The notes under the pieces: model-generated | The model's input: only the letters and a program-made list of their open reading frames with translations | Told to the model about the DNA's origin: nothing | Databases searched by the model: none | NCBI RefSeq assembly: GCF_000143415.4 | Contig: NW_003314286.1 | Span: 1,551,129-1,615,128 of the forward strand | Source of the DNA: Selaginella moellendorffii | Taxonomy: Eukaryota; Streptophyta; Lycopodiopsida; Selaginellales; Selaginellaceae | Reading direction: 5' to 3' | Length of the DNA stretch: 64,000 nucleotides | Made by a program: the position numbers and the translations under genes | Shown: positions 1 to 11,777 of the stretch, piece after piece | Numbering within the stretch: the first letter of the stretch is position 1 | Layout of the letters: every line of letters begins with the position of its first letter

Positions 1-196
1 GGACTATGTGGAGTCCTTCCGGAGATGAGAGTTTTGTGTTGATGCGGGGGTTCGAAACTCTATATCATCATATTTTCATTGCGAACGGAGGTTCGAATCT
101 CACCCTGGACACTAAGAATCTAATTTTGTTTTGGCTGGATATTCCATTTTATTTTGCTCGAGAGGAGGAAGGAGAAAGGGTTCGCCCGGAGCGGCG

Positions 197-3100
197 ATGG
201 ATCCTTTCGAGAGTTTCTTCCGCCAGGCGGATGTGGACGGCGACGGCAGGATCAGCGGGATGGAAGCTATCGCCTTCTTCCGGGGCGCCGGATTGCCGCA
301 GATCGTCTTGGCCAAGGTATGAATTCGCGCTCGCTTTGTCCCGGATTTAGGTCTTTGGAAATGCCTGCATTCTCCGGACGAGCTGGACGATGGTTTTCCC
401 GGGCGGCTGAATCGATTTCTTTGCGCATTCTTGACAGATCTGGCAGCTCGCGGATCAAGCGCAGCGAGGGTTCCTCACAAAGCCAGAGTTCTTCCACGCG
501 TTGAAGCTCGTCACTGTCGCGCAGTCTGGGAGAGAATTAACTCCGGAGATCTCCAGAGCCGCATTGCTAGGGCCAGCGTCTACGCAAATCCCACCTCCAA
601 GAATAATTCCAGCTCAAGCGCCAGTGTCCTCGCCTTCGCCACCGCCAGCGTATAGACCACCTTTGCAAAACCAACGAGTAAGTTATACTGGGCAGCAGCC
701 GGGCCTCACTCCAGAGCCTCCGGCTCGCCCGTTCCAGCCACCACCTCCAGTTCCAGTTGCTACCACCAGCGCCGCCACTCCAGATGCTTTCGGTGCTCCA
801 TCGTTCCAGGCATTCCCGGAAGCTCCAAAGCCTCTGGTCAGCCAAGTTTCCACGTCCTCGATTCTTGGAGCAACCCCGAGCTCGAGCACGACTCCAACTA
901 GTGTGTCTAGTGCTCCAGCGGCTTCTTCGACTCCAACGTCCTTTGCTGCCGATGGCTTTGGAGGTGAATCATTCAAAGCTTCTCCATCCCCGCGGCCTGT
1001 GCTTCCCGATGACTTTGGAGGTGATTCATTTTCTGCGGATTCTAGCCAGGCAATCGTTCCAGTCGCAACACTTGGTCCTAGCCCGACCGTTGGTCTCGGT
1101 ACGGCCATTGTTCCAGTTACAGCGCTAGCTCCGACGCCTCCTCCGGTGCAGACTTTCGGCCAACCAGTTGACGTTCCGAGTTCTCCTGCAAGGCCTTATG
1201 CGCCACCGGTTCAAAATATCCATCATACCTGGCCGAAGATGACACAAGGAGATATCGAACGCTACAGCCAAGCATTTGCCAGTGTGGACTCTGATAGAGA
1301 TGGGAAAGTTCGTGGGGATCAAGCGCGGGACGTGTTCTTGAGCTGGGGTCTTCCCAGAGGTAAGTTTGTGTTCTTATTTCAATGGAAGTGAAGTGCTTGT
1401 TTTTACAGACGTGCTGAAGAAGATATGGGATTTGTCCGACCAAGATGGAGATAGTATGCTGTCTTTAAGAGAATTCTGTATTGCATTATATTTTATGGAG
1501 CGCTATCGAGAAGGTCGACCTCCGCCTTCAGTCTTGCCTGCAGGCTTCTTACCCGAAAATCCATCTCCTTCTCCACAGCAGTTTGTCCCTACTCCTGTTA
1601 GACCTCCTGTTCTTCCTCCACAACGATCTTTGGGACCTGGTGTTCCAGTCATTCCTCAGGAGACAGGTGCGTAGTTCATTGATTTTTATTCTAATCTATC
1701 TTTCTAAGTTACATCGTTGCAGGTCCAGTGACGCTACCAGGAAGCCAAGGTGCAGGTCTGATGCCTTTGCAAGCAACTGCAGATTCTGCTCCACCTGCGC
1801 AAACTATTCAATATAAGTCTAGAGCTCCTCCACTGGAACCGGAGCTTGTAACGCAGCTCAATAGGGACGATCAGGGGAATTTGAAGTCAAAATATCAGGA
1901 GGCGGAAATTTTGGACAGAAAGGTATTGTTTCTTGTATCAACTTGTTTCTTTACATTTCTTTCCTTGTATATAGGTGTTCGATCTCGACAAAGACATAAA
2001 ACACGCTACCGAAATGATCGATTTTTATCGAGCGAAATTGCAAGAAATAGTTGAGACTTTAAAGCTCTACTCGTAGTAAGACTTACGCGTGTTTTTTCAT
2101 CTTCTAGATACTGTTCAAAACTAGAACTGATAATCACCTGCTGGAGATCACTGAGAGAGTAGCTTCCGACAAGCGTGAGGTTTGTAGGTGTGGCCGCACT
2201 TGTTTTTGCTCACTGATAGATAAAGTGCAGGTTGAGGCGTTGCGCAAAAAATATGATCAAAAGTTCCAGCAAGCTGGTGAATCCAACTCGCGGCTTTTAG
2301 CTGAAGAGGCTGCATTTCATGATATACAGGTTTAGCTTTCAAGTCTTACATTCTTTTTATACTAATCCCTTTTCACCAGAGAAGAAAAATGGAACTTTAC
2401 ACCGCCATAGCAAAGATCGACCAAAGCGCAAAGAAGGAGGGGCTTCAGGAGCGTGCAGAAGAAATATCTGGCGATTTGAATGAGCTAAAGACGTTGCTGA
2501 ATCAACGAGCAAAGAAGCTTGGCTTGCGTGCGAGACCTTCCTCTGCTATGGAGCTGCCATTTGGTAAAATTTTATGCTAGTTATTTGGATTTTTAAGACT
2601 GGCTTTTCCAGGATGGCAGCCAGGTATTCAAGAAAACGCTGTGGATTGGGATGATTGGGACAAATTCGACGATGAAGGTTCGTGTTCTGCGTGAAGACAT
2701 AAAGCGTTGAATAATTTGGTTTTATAGGCTTTTCTTATTTTCAACAAGTCGAAGAAACGAAGAAGCCTGCCGAAGAGAAGAAGGTGGCCGAAGAAAAGAA
2801 AGCTGCCGACAAGAAAGCGGAAGATAGTCCTTCAGAAAATGGTTCTACTGAAACTCTCAAGGAGAACCACGTGGAAGAGAAGAGTCCAGACGCTAACACA
2901 CTCGAAGAGAAACCGGAAGAGAATGCTCCGGAAAAACCAGAGGAGAAACCAGTAGAACACGAGCAAGTTCCCCCTGAAAGGTAAACATTTTGGATCGTGG
3001 TAAGGAGAACTTAACATGTTTTCGTCCAGCAGAAAGAACTCGGTGCCGGACTGGTCGAGCGTGTTTGGCGACGAGCCCGCTTGGAACTTGAGCCAGGTAA

Positions 3101-3492
3101 ATCTCCTTCGCGAAAACTTACAACAAGCATTCGAGCTTTGTTTTCTCCAGGACTTCGGGAAGAATGCTGCTGTGGACGGACAAGTATCCTCGTCGGGAGG
3201 TTTCATGGGTCTGAGATCCATCAAAACTTCCACCTCTGCTGCGACGAGCATAGCCGGCGATGCATCAGTCCCAGAGACGCCGCTCTTCAGCACTCTGTCA
3301 CCTCCGACGCTGGACGATCAACGGAGCGTGAGAGGGGGCGATGAATCCGTCCCCGAGACACCGCTCTTCAAGTCCCCGGATCAACAGGGCAGCCGGAGTT
3401 CGTTCGCGAGATTCGACTCGTTCGGCCACCACGGCAGTTTTGACGATCCGGGCACCTCGTTCGATGGCACGAACCAGTGGAGCACATTTTAG
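197..3492 (+). CDS. EH-domain endocytic adaptor (EPS15/Pan1-like, AtEH1-type)
   Basis: Multi-exon gene read from the ATG at 197 to the stop at 3490-3492, with introns starting after 315, 1360 and 1671 among others. It carries two EH domains: the first starts at residue 1 (MDPFESFFRQADVDGDGRI, EF-hand-like DVDGDGRIS) and the second is near 1225-1515 (ASVDSDRDGKV, then a DQDGDSMLS loop). Between them lies a long Pro/Ser/Ala-rich linker with two related Phe-Gly-Gly blocks (GFGGESF, DFGGDSF). A coiled coil follows (about 1850-2560), then an acidic Glu/Lys/Pro stretch (2760-2980) and a C-terminal tail with a repeated VPETPLF motif. Plants use such proteins as subunits of the TPLATE endocytic complex at the plasma membrane and in autophagy; this role is inferred from the family. 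Exon joins in the middle were chosen by GT-AG sites and domain continuity. Confidence 0.88.
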
Positions 3493-3603
3493 GAAAGGTT
3501 TTTACCCGCCATTCATTCATGGAATACAGTGAGCTTTTTTGCGTTTAAAAAATTTGACTGTTACAAGTGGGCACGATGGAGGATTTTAGGGTTCTTCGAG
3601 ACG

Positions 3604-4049
3604 ATGGAGGATTCTCCTCCTCCTCCTCCTCCTCCTCATTCCCTTGTTGATTCTTCTTCTCTGGCGAAGGCGATGGGGGGCTTGGCGCTCAACCTCGCCA
3701 GCGTCGCGCGCGGGGAGCTCCAGGTGCGTGGAATGCCGGCGGCGAGGAATCGCGAGATTTTGCGAGAGATTTCTTAGGTTTGTCCTGGCAGGGCGCCGGC
3801 ACCCACGCGGAGCTGATCGAGAAACTCAATCTCAAGGTGGGCACCGAGTACGACGACTACGCCGATTTCGCGTCGGGGCTGCTCGTGTTTGTGGAGCGGC
3901 TCAAGCAGCAGAACGAGTCGCTGTGCAGCAACCTCAAGGTCATCCAGGAGATCGACGACGAGGTCCGGCACCTGGAAGCCATCGTCTCCACGCTCGACGG
4001 CTACACTGCCACTCTCGAGACCAAAATTAAAAACGCTTACAACGCTTGA
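3604..4049 (+). CDS. BLOS2: BLOC-1 subunit 2 homolog (BLOS2)
   Basis: Two exons, 3604-3723 and 3792-4049, joined in phase 0 by a 68-bp GT-AG intron, giving about 125 residues. The N-terminus is a Pro run, followed by a helical region (SLAKAMGGLALNLASVARGEL) and a second exon with the plant BLOS2 pattern: EYDDYADFASGLLVFVERLK, then a coiled coil ending LETKIKNAY. The family is part of the endosomal BLOC-1 complex and in plants influences sorting of PIN proteins; that is family knowledge. The start at 3604 is chosen because upstream in-frame residues look like untranslated leader. A small relic of the second exon and 3' flank is found at 6743-6811, on the other side of the neighbouring receptor gene. 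Confidence 0.85.
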
Positions 4050-4408
4050 GAGTTACTTGTAGATCTATGATCTATATCACCTCCTATCTCCTCTTTTTTC
4101 CGGGCTAAAGGGGACTATAACATGTTTATCTATCTATGAAAATCTTGTGGGTAATTCTCATTCTTTCAAAAACGCAATATGGAACCTTGAGCACTGAAAA
4201 TTTATTTGTTTGTTTGCAATTAAATTTGCGAGTAGATGAAATTCAGACATCTTTAATATTCCATTTTATTTCTAGATCCACTTTCACTAACTATAGCATT
4301 CCAAGAATGAAATCCACCCAATATATATATTCATTTATTCATATATTATTTACAAAGTTTTACAATGCCATAATACCCCACAAGGAGCATAAGACTGACA
4401 ATCATATG
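4050..4408. other. AT-rich intergenic spacer between convergent genes
   Basis: This holds the 3' flanks of BLOS2 (plus strand) and of the receptor-like gene (minus strand). I see AT-rich sequence with A/T runs and no convincing open frame. Confidence 0.6.
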
Positions 4409-6183
4409 TCATATAACCTCTTTTTGCTTTAGCAACCCAACAGTTTGCAGATAATACCTGATCCGCTTGGTTAGCCAAATCACGGACGACTCTGACACAA
4501 GAGACATAACAGCCCAGAAGCCGCCACATAATCCAACAGCTACACCGACCGCAAATGCTTTACCATCAACAAAATTGCCATTCTCATGTTCCTTGGACAG
4601 TGACGATGAATCTTCAGGTTCAACCGTGCATGCCTTGTTCAGAAGACTGCCACACAATCCTGGGTTTCCAGCAAAGGCTGAAATGTCATTGAATGTGCTG
4701 AATTGTGCTGATGTCGGGATCGGTCCAGAAAGGTTGTTGTTGGAGACATTGAAGTATGACAGGGATGTCAAACTAGTGAGCTGGGGAGGAATCTGACCGC
4801 TGAGCTGATTATCGTAGAGCTGGAGGAGTATGAGGCGAGTTGCATCCGCTAAAGTGGACGGAATGGGGCCGGACAGCATGTTGTCACACAGCCAAAGGTG
4901 TTGAAGGTTTTGCAGCTGTCCAAGCTCGGGTGGTATGGATCCGCTTAGCTTGTTCTCGCACAGGTCCAGCACCGTGGGGAAGAAATCATAAGAGTAGGAA
5001 AGTATCTTCGCTGCATCACCACCTGAAGGAGATAGATTGTTTTGAAGTTGCACACCGCTAAGGTCGGGATCAAATTGAGGTTTCATGGGAAACTTCAGAT
5101 AATTGAGACTTCCCAGCTGTGGAGGAATGCTTCCAGTGAATCTGTTTCGGTACAGAATAAGGTGCCTGAGATTCGTGAAGTTTCCAAGCCAGGGAGGTAT
5201 GGGACCTTCCATCCGATTTGTTGACACTGAGAGATACCTGAGCGAGGCCATGTTCTTCACTGCGTCTGGAAATGGACCGCTAAGCGAGTTGTAGCCAACA
5301 TCCAGCATCTTCAGTGACGTGAGTCCACTGAAGCTTGGAGGCAGATTACCTGTGAGATTGTTTGCAGTGAGGGCAAGAATCCTGAGGTTGGACAGGTTGC
5401 CTATGCTGCTGGATATTTCACCACTGAGGACGTTCCTCATAAGAGCCATCTTGCGCAAGAGGGTGCAGTTGGAAATCTCGGGTGGGATAGAACCGCTGAG
5501 CTGATTAGATGCGAGAATCAAATGCTGAAGATTTGTGAGATAGCCAAGCTCAGGCGGTATAGAGCCACTCAAAGCGTTGCCTCCCAGATCAAGTTCCCGG
5601 AGTTGCACGAGATTCCAAAGGCCTGCAAAATGAACTTAACGATCAACATACGAGAGAAGCCATTGTGCAGAAAAGCCCCTAGACCTTGAGGAATGGAGCC
5701 TGTCAGATCGTTTTGCCCCAGATTAAGGTACTTGAGCGCCCGGATGGTCGAAATGCTTTGGGGTATGCTGCCAGACAAAGAATTATTGCGCAGATTGAGC
5801 ACCTGAAGACGGGAGGAGGCATTGTACTGACAGCCATCAAAGGTGAGGTGTCCACTGAGATTGTTGTTGGAGAAATCTGCAAACTGAAGCAAAGGGAGTC
5901 TACACCAAACAGGCCACAACTTTCCGCTCAGACCGGCACCCGTCAGGTTCAACTTGAGCACAAGATCGCTCCGCTTGTTCCAGACAATTCCTCTCCAGGA
6001 ACTTGGATGCCCTGAATCATTCCAGCTCGATAGTGTAGCTCGTGTTTGCTCATCCAGTGTATCCTTGAAACAGAGCAGCAATGACTTATCTCCAGATGCT
6101 TTTGAACAAACGTGCTCAGGTTTGCAGGATCGGGGCCACTGCAGTGCACTAAGCACCAGAACCAGCAACATCAAATGCGCCAT
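4409..6183 (-). CDS. LRR receptor-like protein without kinase (RLP)
   Basis: Two minus-strand exons, 6183-5685 and 5622-4409, joined by a 62-bp intron, predict about 570 residues. The start at 6183 gives a hydrophobic signal peptide (MAHLMLLVLVLSALQ). It is followed by an LRR N-cap (DKSLLLCFKDTL...LSSWND) and about a dozen plant-type LRRs with the N-LSGSIPPELG pattern. They are interrupted by an island around residues 370-400 (minus strand near 5100-4960). A single membrane helix (FAVGVAVGLCGGFWAVMSLV) and a short basic tail (KRIRYYLQ) end the protein. No kinase domain follows, so it looks like a receptor-like protein that would need a partner kinase. The cap lacks the usual Cys after the W-x-G motif (RGIVWN). 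A truncated receptor kinase is the alternative. The upstream in-frame ATG at 6348 is less likely because it gives no signal peptide at the N-terminus. Confidence 0.85.
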
Positions 6184-7019
6184 TGCAAGAACGGTGGAGT
6201 CTATTCTGCTCAAGAAACCGAAACCAACTATATATAGTGAAGGAAGAATTGGACAAACACCTGAAGATTTAGGAACAGGCAAATTGGATGAATGGAAAAT
6301 TTGGAATGGATTACAGAGAGCGTCACAGAGAAAGAAGTTTCCAAACAAAATACGTGTTCTTGAAAGGAAAATGAGTTCACACTGTCCCGCTAAAAGGAGG
6401 CGTGCCGAATTGTCCTAAGCACACCATCTCCAGGTTGCGACGGATCAGCTCAAGTCACCATCAACTCCAGCAGTGACTCTTGCTCGCTTTGCCGTCAACT
6501 ACGGGTGCGCCTCTACTCAACGTTCACACGCACGACTTGCCCACCTTAACATCTGAAGATGCGGCAAAGTACCTCAAAGACATGTAGGAACGCAGGCCTA
6601 ATTGCAGTCAGCCCTCAAGAGAGATGTAGTAAGTGTGAGGACAAACTTAGTGAAAAATTTAGTATGCTGCGGTCACTACCAGCAAAGGTTGGATCCGTTG
6701 CGAAAGAGGCGGGCGATGGTGCTCCTGACGCTCCTGAACCTTGGAGATCAACGATGAGGTCCGGCACTGGAAGCCATCTCTGAAAATCTTGGGTGGGTCT
6801 GGGATTCTTTCATCGATCTGTAAATTCATGGGCCAACAATCCGTTCGAGATTGACACGCACATCAGTCAGGAACTTAGGGCTCCTCAGAAGCCACTTAGA
6901 AGCAAGCACGTAGGCTCGATTTCTCCGCGTGGCGCGTCACGACGCGTTTCGTACGCATACCGTACGGCGGTCCCGAGCACTATATTGAGGGAGCTTTCGA
7001 TAGGTTTCTTGTGAGAACT
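6184..7019. other. Intergenic region with BLOS2-derived relic
   Basis: No gene is supported here. The only recognisable content is the BLOS2-like fragment at 6743-6811 and the promoters of the divergent genes at 6183 and 7020. Confidence 0.55.
6743..6811 (+). pseudogene. Relic of BLOS2 exon 2 and 3' flank
   Basis: Bases 6743-6780 match 3947-3988 of BLOS2 exon 2 with few differences (shared GAGGTCCGGCAC and TGGAAGCCATC), and 6781-6811 match the BLOS2 3' flank at about 4137-4166 (shared TGAAAATCTTG and ATTCTTTC). About 150 bp between the two blocks are missing. It is a partial direct-orientation copy and has no coding potential. Confidence 0.6.
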
Positions 7020-8678
7020 ATGGGAGCCGGGAGATTGAGCGGCAGCCTGGAAGTGACGCTGGTCTCGGCCACGCTGCTACGATCCGAAGGTAAGATCGCA
7101 TCGATCTCGGGAGTGGAAAGGTTTTGAGATCTTTTCTCTTGTTTTTGCCCCAGATTCGCTAGATACTTACGCGACTGTGCGATGTGGAACGCATCAGTCT
7201 ACTACTCACACCGCCAAAGGTATGCTCGTTTTCTAGCTCCAGAAATTTTTTAGCTTTGAGGTTTCTATCCAGATCAGGGAGGTCTCCCTAGCTGGAACAA
7301 GGTTTTCAAGTTTAAACTCGATGATGAAAACGAAGCCGAGACTATTCTTGTGGAGGTTTTCGGTGTCAAGCCCGAGCTGGATGAGCTCATCGGTCTTGTC
7401 AGGTAAGAAAAAGTTTTTCCTTCTTGTGGTTTCCGACACTTGATTGAAAAACTGAAACGCAGGATACCGATCTCCAAGGCCGTTTCATCCGACAGGGAAT
7501 TGCTCGCATTGACAAAGCCAGGAGGTGGCGAGTCTGGTCAGATCAAAGTTAACTTCAACTGGATTCCTTCCAAGGTAAGCAATTTTCCTTTCGTCCTTGA
7601 TCGAGTTTTCATGCCAACTTTCGTGATCTCCACAGGATAGCGAGACCACCAAGGCTTTCCACCCCAGCGCTCCATATCCAGCAGGAATCGAGACAGCATT
7701 CTCCGACTTGAAACTCTCCAAGTCTCAAGAACAGCCTGGTGAAGCTCCATATCCGCCACCACCATCCTACGCTCCTCCCGCCTCCACAGTCGAGTCCCCG
7801 CCATACCCTCCAAGCTATCCTCCAGCATCCGGAAAGAAAGCTCCAGACACTTATCCTCCTTACAGCAGCGATCCAATCTATCCCCCGGAAGGGGGATCGA
7901 TCTCACTCCATCCTCCACCGTACCACGCCAGTGACTATCCTCCGCCACCTCCAGTTCCAGCGTTTCCATCGCCAACTTACGCTCCACTCACGGAAGAAAT
8001 AACGAGCCGAGGCCTGGGTGACAAGCAAGACAAAGGCAAGCACGGCTATCCTCCATCCGGCTATCCTCCGCAAGATCCTTACGGCTATCCTGGTGGCTAT
8101 CCTCCCGCTCCCGGTGGCTATCCCCCGGCTCCAGGGGGTTACCCCCCGGCTCCTCACGGTGGCGGCGGCTATCCCCCGGCCGGGTATCCTCCGGCTCCTC
8201 CTCACGGTGGCGCCGCTGGATATCCTCCAGCCGGGTATCCATCGTCCTCGGACTCTCGCTTGGGAGGTAAGAAGTTTGCTGGTTTACCCAAACTTTCATG
8301 AAATTAACATTGTATGAACTCACAGGCCATGGAATAGCTGGAGCTATCGCTGGTGCCGCCGCGAATATGCTCGGCGGTGGAGCTCATGGAGCTCACGGCG
8401 GGTATGGCTATGGTCACACTCCCGGTTATGGTCACGCCCCTGGTTATGGTCACGCCCCCGGCTATGGACACGCCCCCGCCCCCTTTGGGTATGGACACGG
8501 CCACGGCCACGGTAAGCATGGTAAGCATGGTAAGCACGGTAAGCACGGGCACTACGGCGGTGGATACATGGTTGGCCATGGCGGTGGTCACTATGGTGGT
8601 CACCATGGTAAGAAGTTTGGCGGCAAGCACGGGATGTTTGGCAAGCACAAGGGCGGCAAGTACGGCAAATGGAAGTAA
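7020..8678 (+). CDS. C2-domain protein with XYPPX repeats and Gly/His/Lys tail
   Basis: Six exons (7020-7089, 7154-7219, 7273-7402, 7463-7574, 7636-8266, 8326-8678) in consistent phase predict 453 residues. Residues 1 to about 125 form a C2 domain (SLEVTLVSATLL...LPSWNKVFKFKL) of the SRC2/plant C2 type, probably binding membranes with or without calcium. A Pro/Tyr-rich segment follows, including PGGYPPAPGGYPPAP repeats typical of extended, self-associating tails. The last exon starts with the conserved GHGIAGAIAGAAANMLGGG helix found in plant glycine-rich A3-type proteins, then Gly-His repeats (GYGHAPGYGHAP) and a basic GKHGKHGKHGKHG run. An AATAAA-like signal lies near 8728. Function is not established; soft membrane-linked scaffold or stress role is inference. 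Confidence 0.87.
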
Positions 8679-8971
8679 AAGTTGCTCGTAGCATTATGCT
8701 TAACTCTAATCGTTGTTATTCTACTTTAATAAAAATGCCATCGTGTAAATATATTATATTTTACCCCTTGCTCTCGCGCTGGATTGTGTTTCTACACGCT
8801 TGCCGAGGCGACTGCGAGAGAGCGAGCGCGTCCTCCTCGGCGCGCGCCGCGATCTGGGATCCACATTCGCGATCGGATGCCAATTCCGCTGGCCGGCCGC
8901 TCGTTGTAGGGTAAGATCTGAGCTGCGCGTCTAGGGTTTTAGATTCGGCAGAGAGGGAGAGCAAGGGGGAG

Positions 8972-11239
8972 ATGGTCCAGCTGGGAGGAATGCGGCGCTG
9001 CCTCGCCGCTTGGATCCTGCTCGCGCTCGCCACTGCTGCGAGTGGCTCCCTGCATCGATCGATTCTCAGCGCCCGAGATCACACTTATGGCGAGAATGAC
9101 AAGGTCCCTCTCTACGCGAACAAAGTCGGGCCATTCCACAATCCCAGGTAGGATTGGACGGATTTTGGGGATTTTCCTCTTAAGGATTTTTTTCTGTTGC
9201 TCGCAGTGAGACGTACCAGTATTTCGATCTGCCCTTCTGCGAGCCATCAAATCTCAAGCACAAGAGTGAAGATTTGGGTGAGGTTCTTGAGGGCGACCGA
9301 ATGGTGACCACTCGGTATAACATCACTTTCAAGACTGACAAAGAGACGGAAGAGCTTTGCTCTTTCAAGCTCGAGCCGGAGACGAAACGCAAGTTCCGGA
9401 GTGCTATTGAGCAAGACTACTACTTCCAGGTTTGCTTTTTCCCCCTTCTGTTGACGTCTAGTACCATTCGCTCACTTTTTTTCTCTGGATTTGGCAGATG
9501 TTTTTCGATGATCTCCCCTTATGGGGCTTTGTTGGAAAGCTCCAGACCGACGAGAAAAAGGAGGAGCGCTACATGCTTTTCACGCATGTCCATTTCGAGA
9601 TCGCATTTAATGACAATCGGGTGATCGAGGTCACTGTGTCAACCGATCCGGATCACGCCGTGGATATCACCGATGATGAGCCCACCGATGTGAAGTTCAC
9701 TTACTCCGTGAAATGGAAGAAGACACCGATCACCTTCGACCGAAGGATGGAAAAGTATCAAAAGTATTCTTTTCTGCCGCAGCATTTGGAGATCCACTGG
9801 TTCTCGATTATCAACTCCTGTGTGACAGTGCTTCTATTGACGGGGTTTCTGGCAACGATTCTCATGCGCGTCCTGAAGAACGACTTTATCAAGTTTGGAT
9901 CTTACCTCTTCACTTTGAGCTTTACTAACGCCTCTAGCTTTTCAGGTATACTAAAGAGGATGAGGAGGATCCAGAGGAAACCGGGTGGAAATATATCCAT
10001 GGAGACGTTTTCCGGTTTCCAAACCATCCAAAGTAAGAACTTTTCAAGAGATAGTTCTCTTGTCTCATGTGTGTGGCTTGGCAGTATGTTTGCGGCTGTT
10101 ATTGGAAGTGGAACGCAGCTTCTAGTTCTTGCGTTATGTATCTTTGGCTTGGCTCTGGTGGGAGTGTTCTATCCGTATAACAGAGGAGCGCTCAACACAG
10201 CATGCCTCGTAATTTATGCTCTGACAGCTGGTATTTCTGGGTACGTCTCTGCACACTTGTACCGTCAAATGGGAGGTGAAGCCTGGGTAAGAATAGTTTC
10301 CACTTGACTTCCAGGTGTTTGGTATCTCACTCAACTCTGGACTAAACCTTTCAGGTTCGAAATCTCCTGCTCACGGCATCACTTTTTTGCGGTCCTTTGT
10401 TTTTGGTATTTTGCTTCAACAACACCGTTGCTATATCATACCGGTCTACGGCTGCACTTCCGTTTGGAACTATCGTGATCATCTTCATTATCTGGGCGCT
10501 CGTCACGTTCCCCTTGACAGTAAGTATACTCGGGCGTCCTGCCTTGCGTTTATTCATCTTTTTGCTTTCCTTGTAAAGGTTCTTGGAGGAATTGCTGGCA
10601 AGAACAACAAGAATGAATTTTACGCACCTTGCAGGACCAAAAAGTTCCCGAGAGAGATTCCTGCGCTTCCGTGGTATCGGAAAACCATCCCTCAGGTGAT
10701 TGAAACTTCTCTACTTGGTTCCAGTTAGTTGCTCACAACGCACGCTTTGCCGCAGATGTGCATGGCCGGTTTCCTTCCTTTCAGCGCCATCTATATCGAG
10801 CTGTACTATATTTTCGCCAGTGTCTGGGGGCACAAGATCTATACAATTTACAGCATTCTATTCATCGTCTTCATCATTCTGATCATCGTGACTGCGTTCA
10901 TCACCATCGCTCTCACGTATTTCCAGCTCGCAATCGAAGATCACGAATGGTGGTGGAGGTGAGCTTTTTCTCGTTCTCTCTTTCTGATGGAAGAACTCAA
11001 ATCAATCGCTCGCTCGCAGGTCGGTCTTTTGTGGTGGATCCACTGGCCTGTTTGTCTACGGCTACTGTTACTACTACTACTTTGCGAGATCGGACATGAC
11101 CGGCCTGATGCAAACTTCCTTCTTCTTCGGCTACATGGCGTGCGTGTGCTATGGTTTCTTTTTGATGCTTGGCTCCGTGGGATACAGGGCCTCGCTCCTC
11201 TTCGTCCGCCACATCTACAGAGCGATCAAATGCGAATAA
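8972..11239 (+). CDS. Transmembrane nine superfamily protein (EMP70/TMN)
   Basis: Nine exons (8972-9147, 9207-9429, 9498-9892, 9946-10032, 10085-10286, 10355-10519, 10579-10695, 10756-10958, 11020-11239) keep one frame and give about 595 residues, the usual size. The N-terminus is a signal peptide ([14 protein letters not shown]), followed by a large luminal domain ([26 protein letters not shown]) and nine predicted membrane helices from about residue 280. Family signatures visible are [33 protein letters not shown] and the tail HIYRAIKCE, which fits the KxD/E Golgi-retention motif. These proteins sit in the Golgi/endosomes and are linked to cargo sorting and metal homeostasis; this is family knowledge. 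The first in-frame ATG of the transcript-like region was chosen as start. Confidence 0.93.
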
Positions 11240-11777
11240 AGAAAACCAGAGAGGTGATTGCTCGGCTGGACTTGAGATCGTTCTTGCATTTTGTTAGAAA
11301 GAAAAACTTCTATGGTATCATAGAAAGCAAACTATAAAGGATATACTTCGAATCGACCAATCGGGAGCTAGCATTTATCATCCGGGATTTGCGAGAAGCT
11401 GTGATATCCATTGTGGGTATTTGCCGGGCGCTAGATTCGATCACCAACTCCTTTGGGTTGCCCATTTGGACTTTGTTGCGTGGATTGACGATGGAGCTCT
11501 TGCCTCTCCAGAGATTTGTGGAAGTCTTTGGGTGAGGTTCGCTGTGCTTTCGTCATTGGAGGGGGGCGAATATGCTTCCATATCCCTCGCAAAATCCTAA
11601 AGTCTGGAACCCTAACAGGGGGCAGAAGGGAAAAAAGGGAGCCGAGCAGTCGAGATTGCGGCTTAGGGCGGGGCGAGCTCGCTGCTGCGCACCAGGGTTT
11701 GGATCGGCCGCTCCGCGATCGAGGTAGAAATTCTAGAATGCGGTGAAGCTACGGGCTGGGCTGATTGCGCTGCTGAA
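11240..11777. other. Intergenic: 3' flank of TMN gene and leader of next gene
   Basis: No coding frame is supported. The last 150 bp are GC-rich and look like the 5' leader of the phosphoesterase gene. Confidence 0.5.

Noticed and set aside
1-110. Two GGTTCGAA(T/A)CTC-like stretches resembling the T-arm of a tRNA
   Set aside because: No matching acceptor, anticodon or D-arm could be built, and the T-stem bases do not pair; at most a tRNA-derived remnant at the window edge.
8304-8694. Antisense frames across the Gly/His-rich exon
   Set aside because: Shadow of the repetitive coding exon; no family match.
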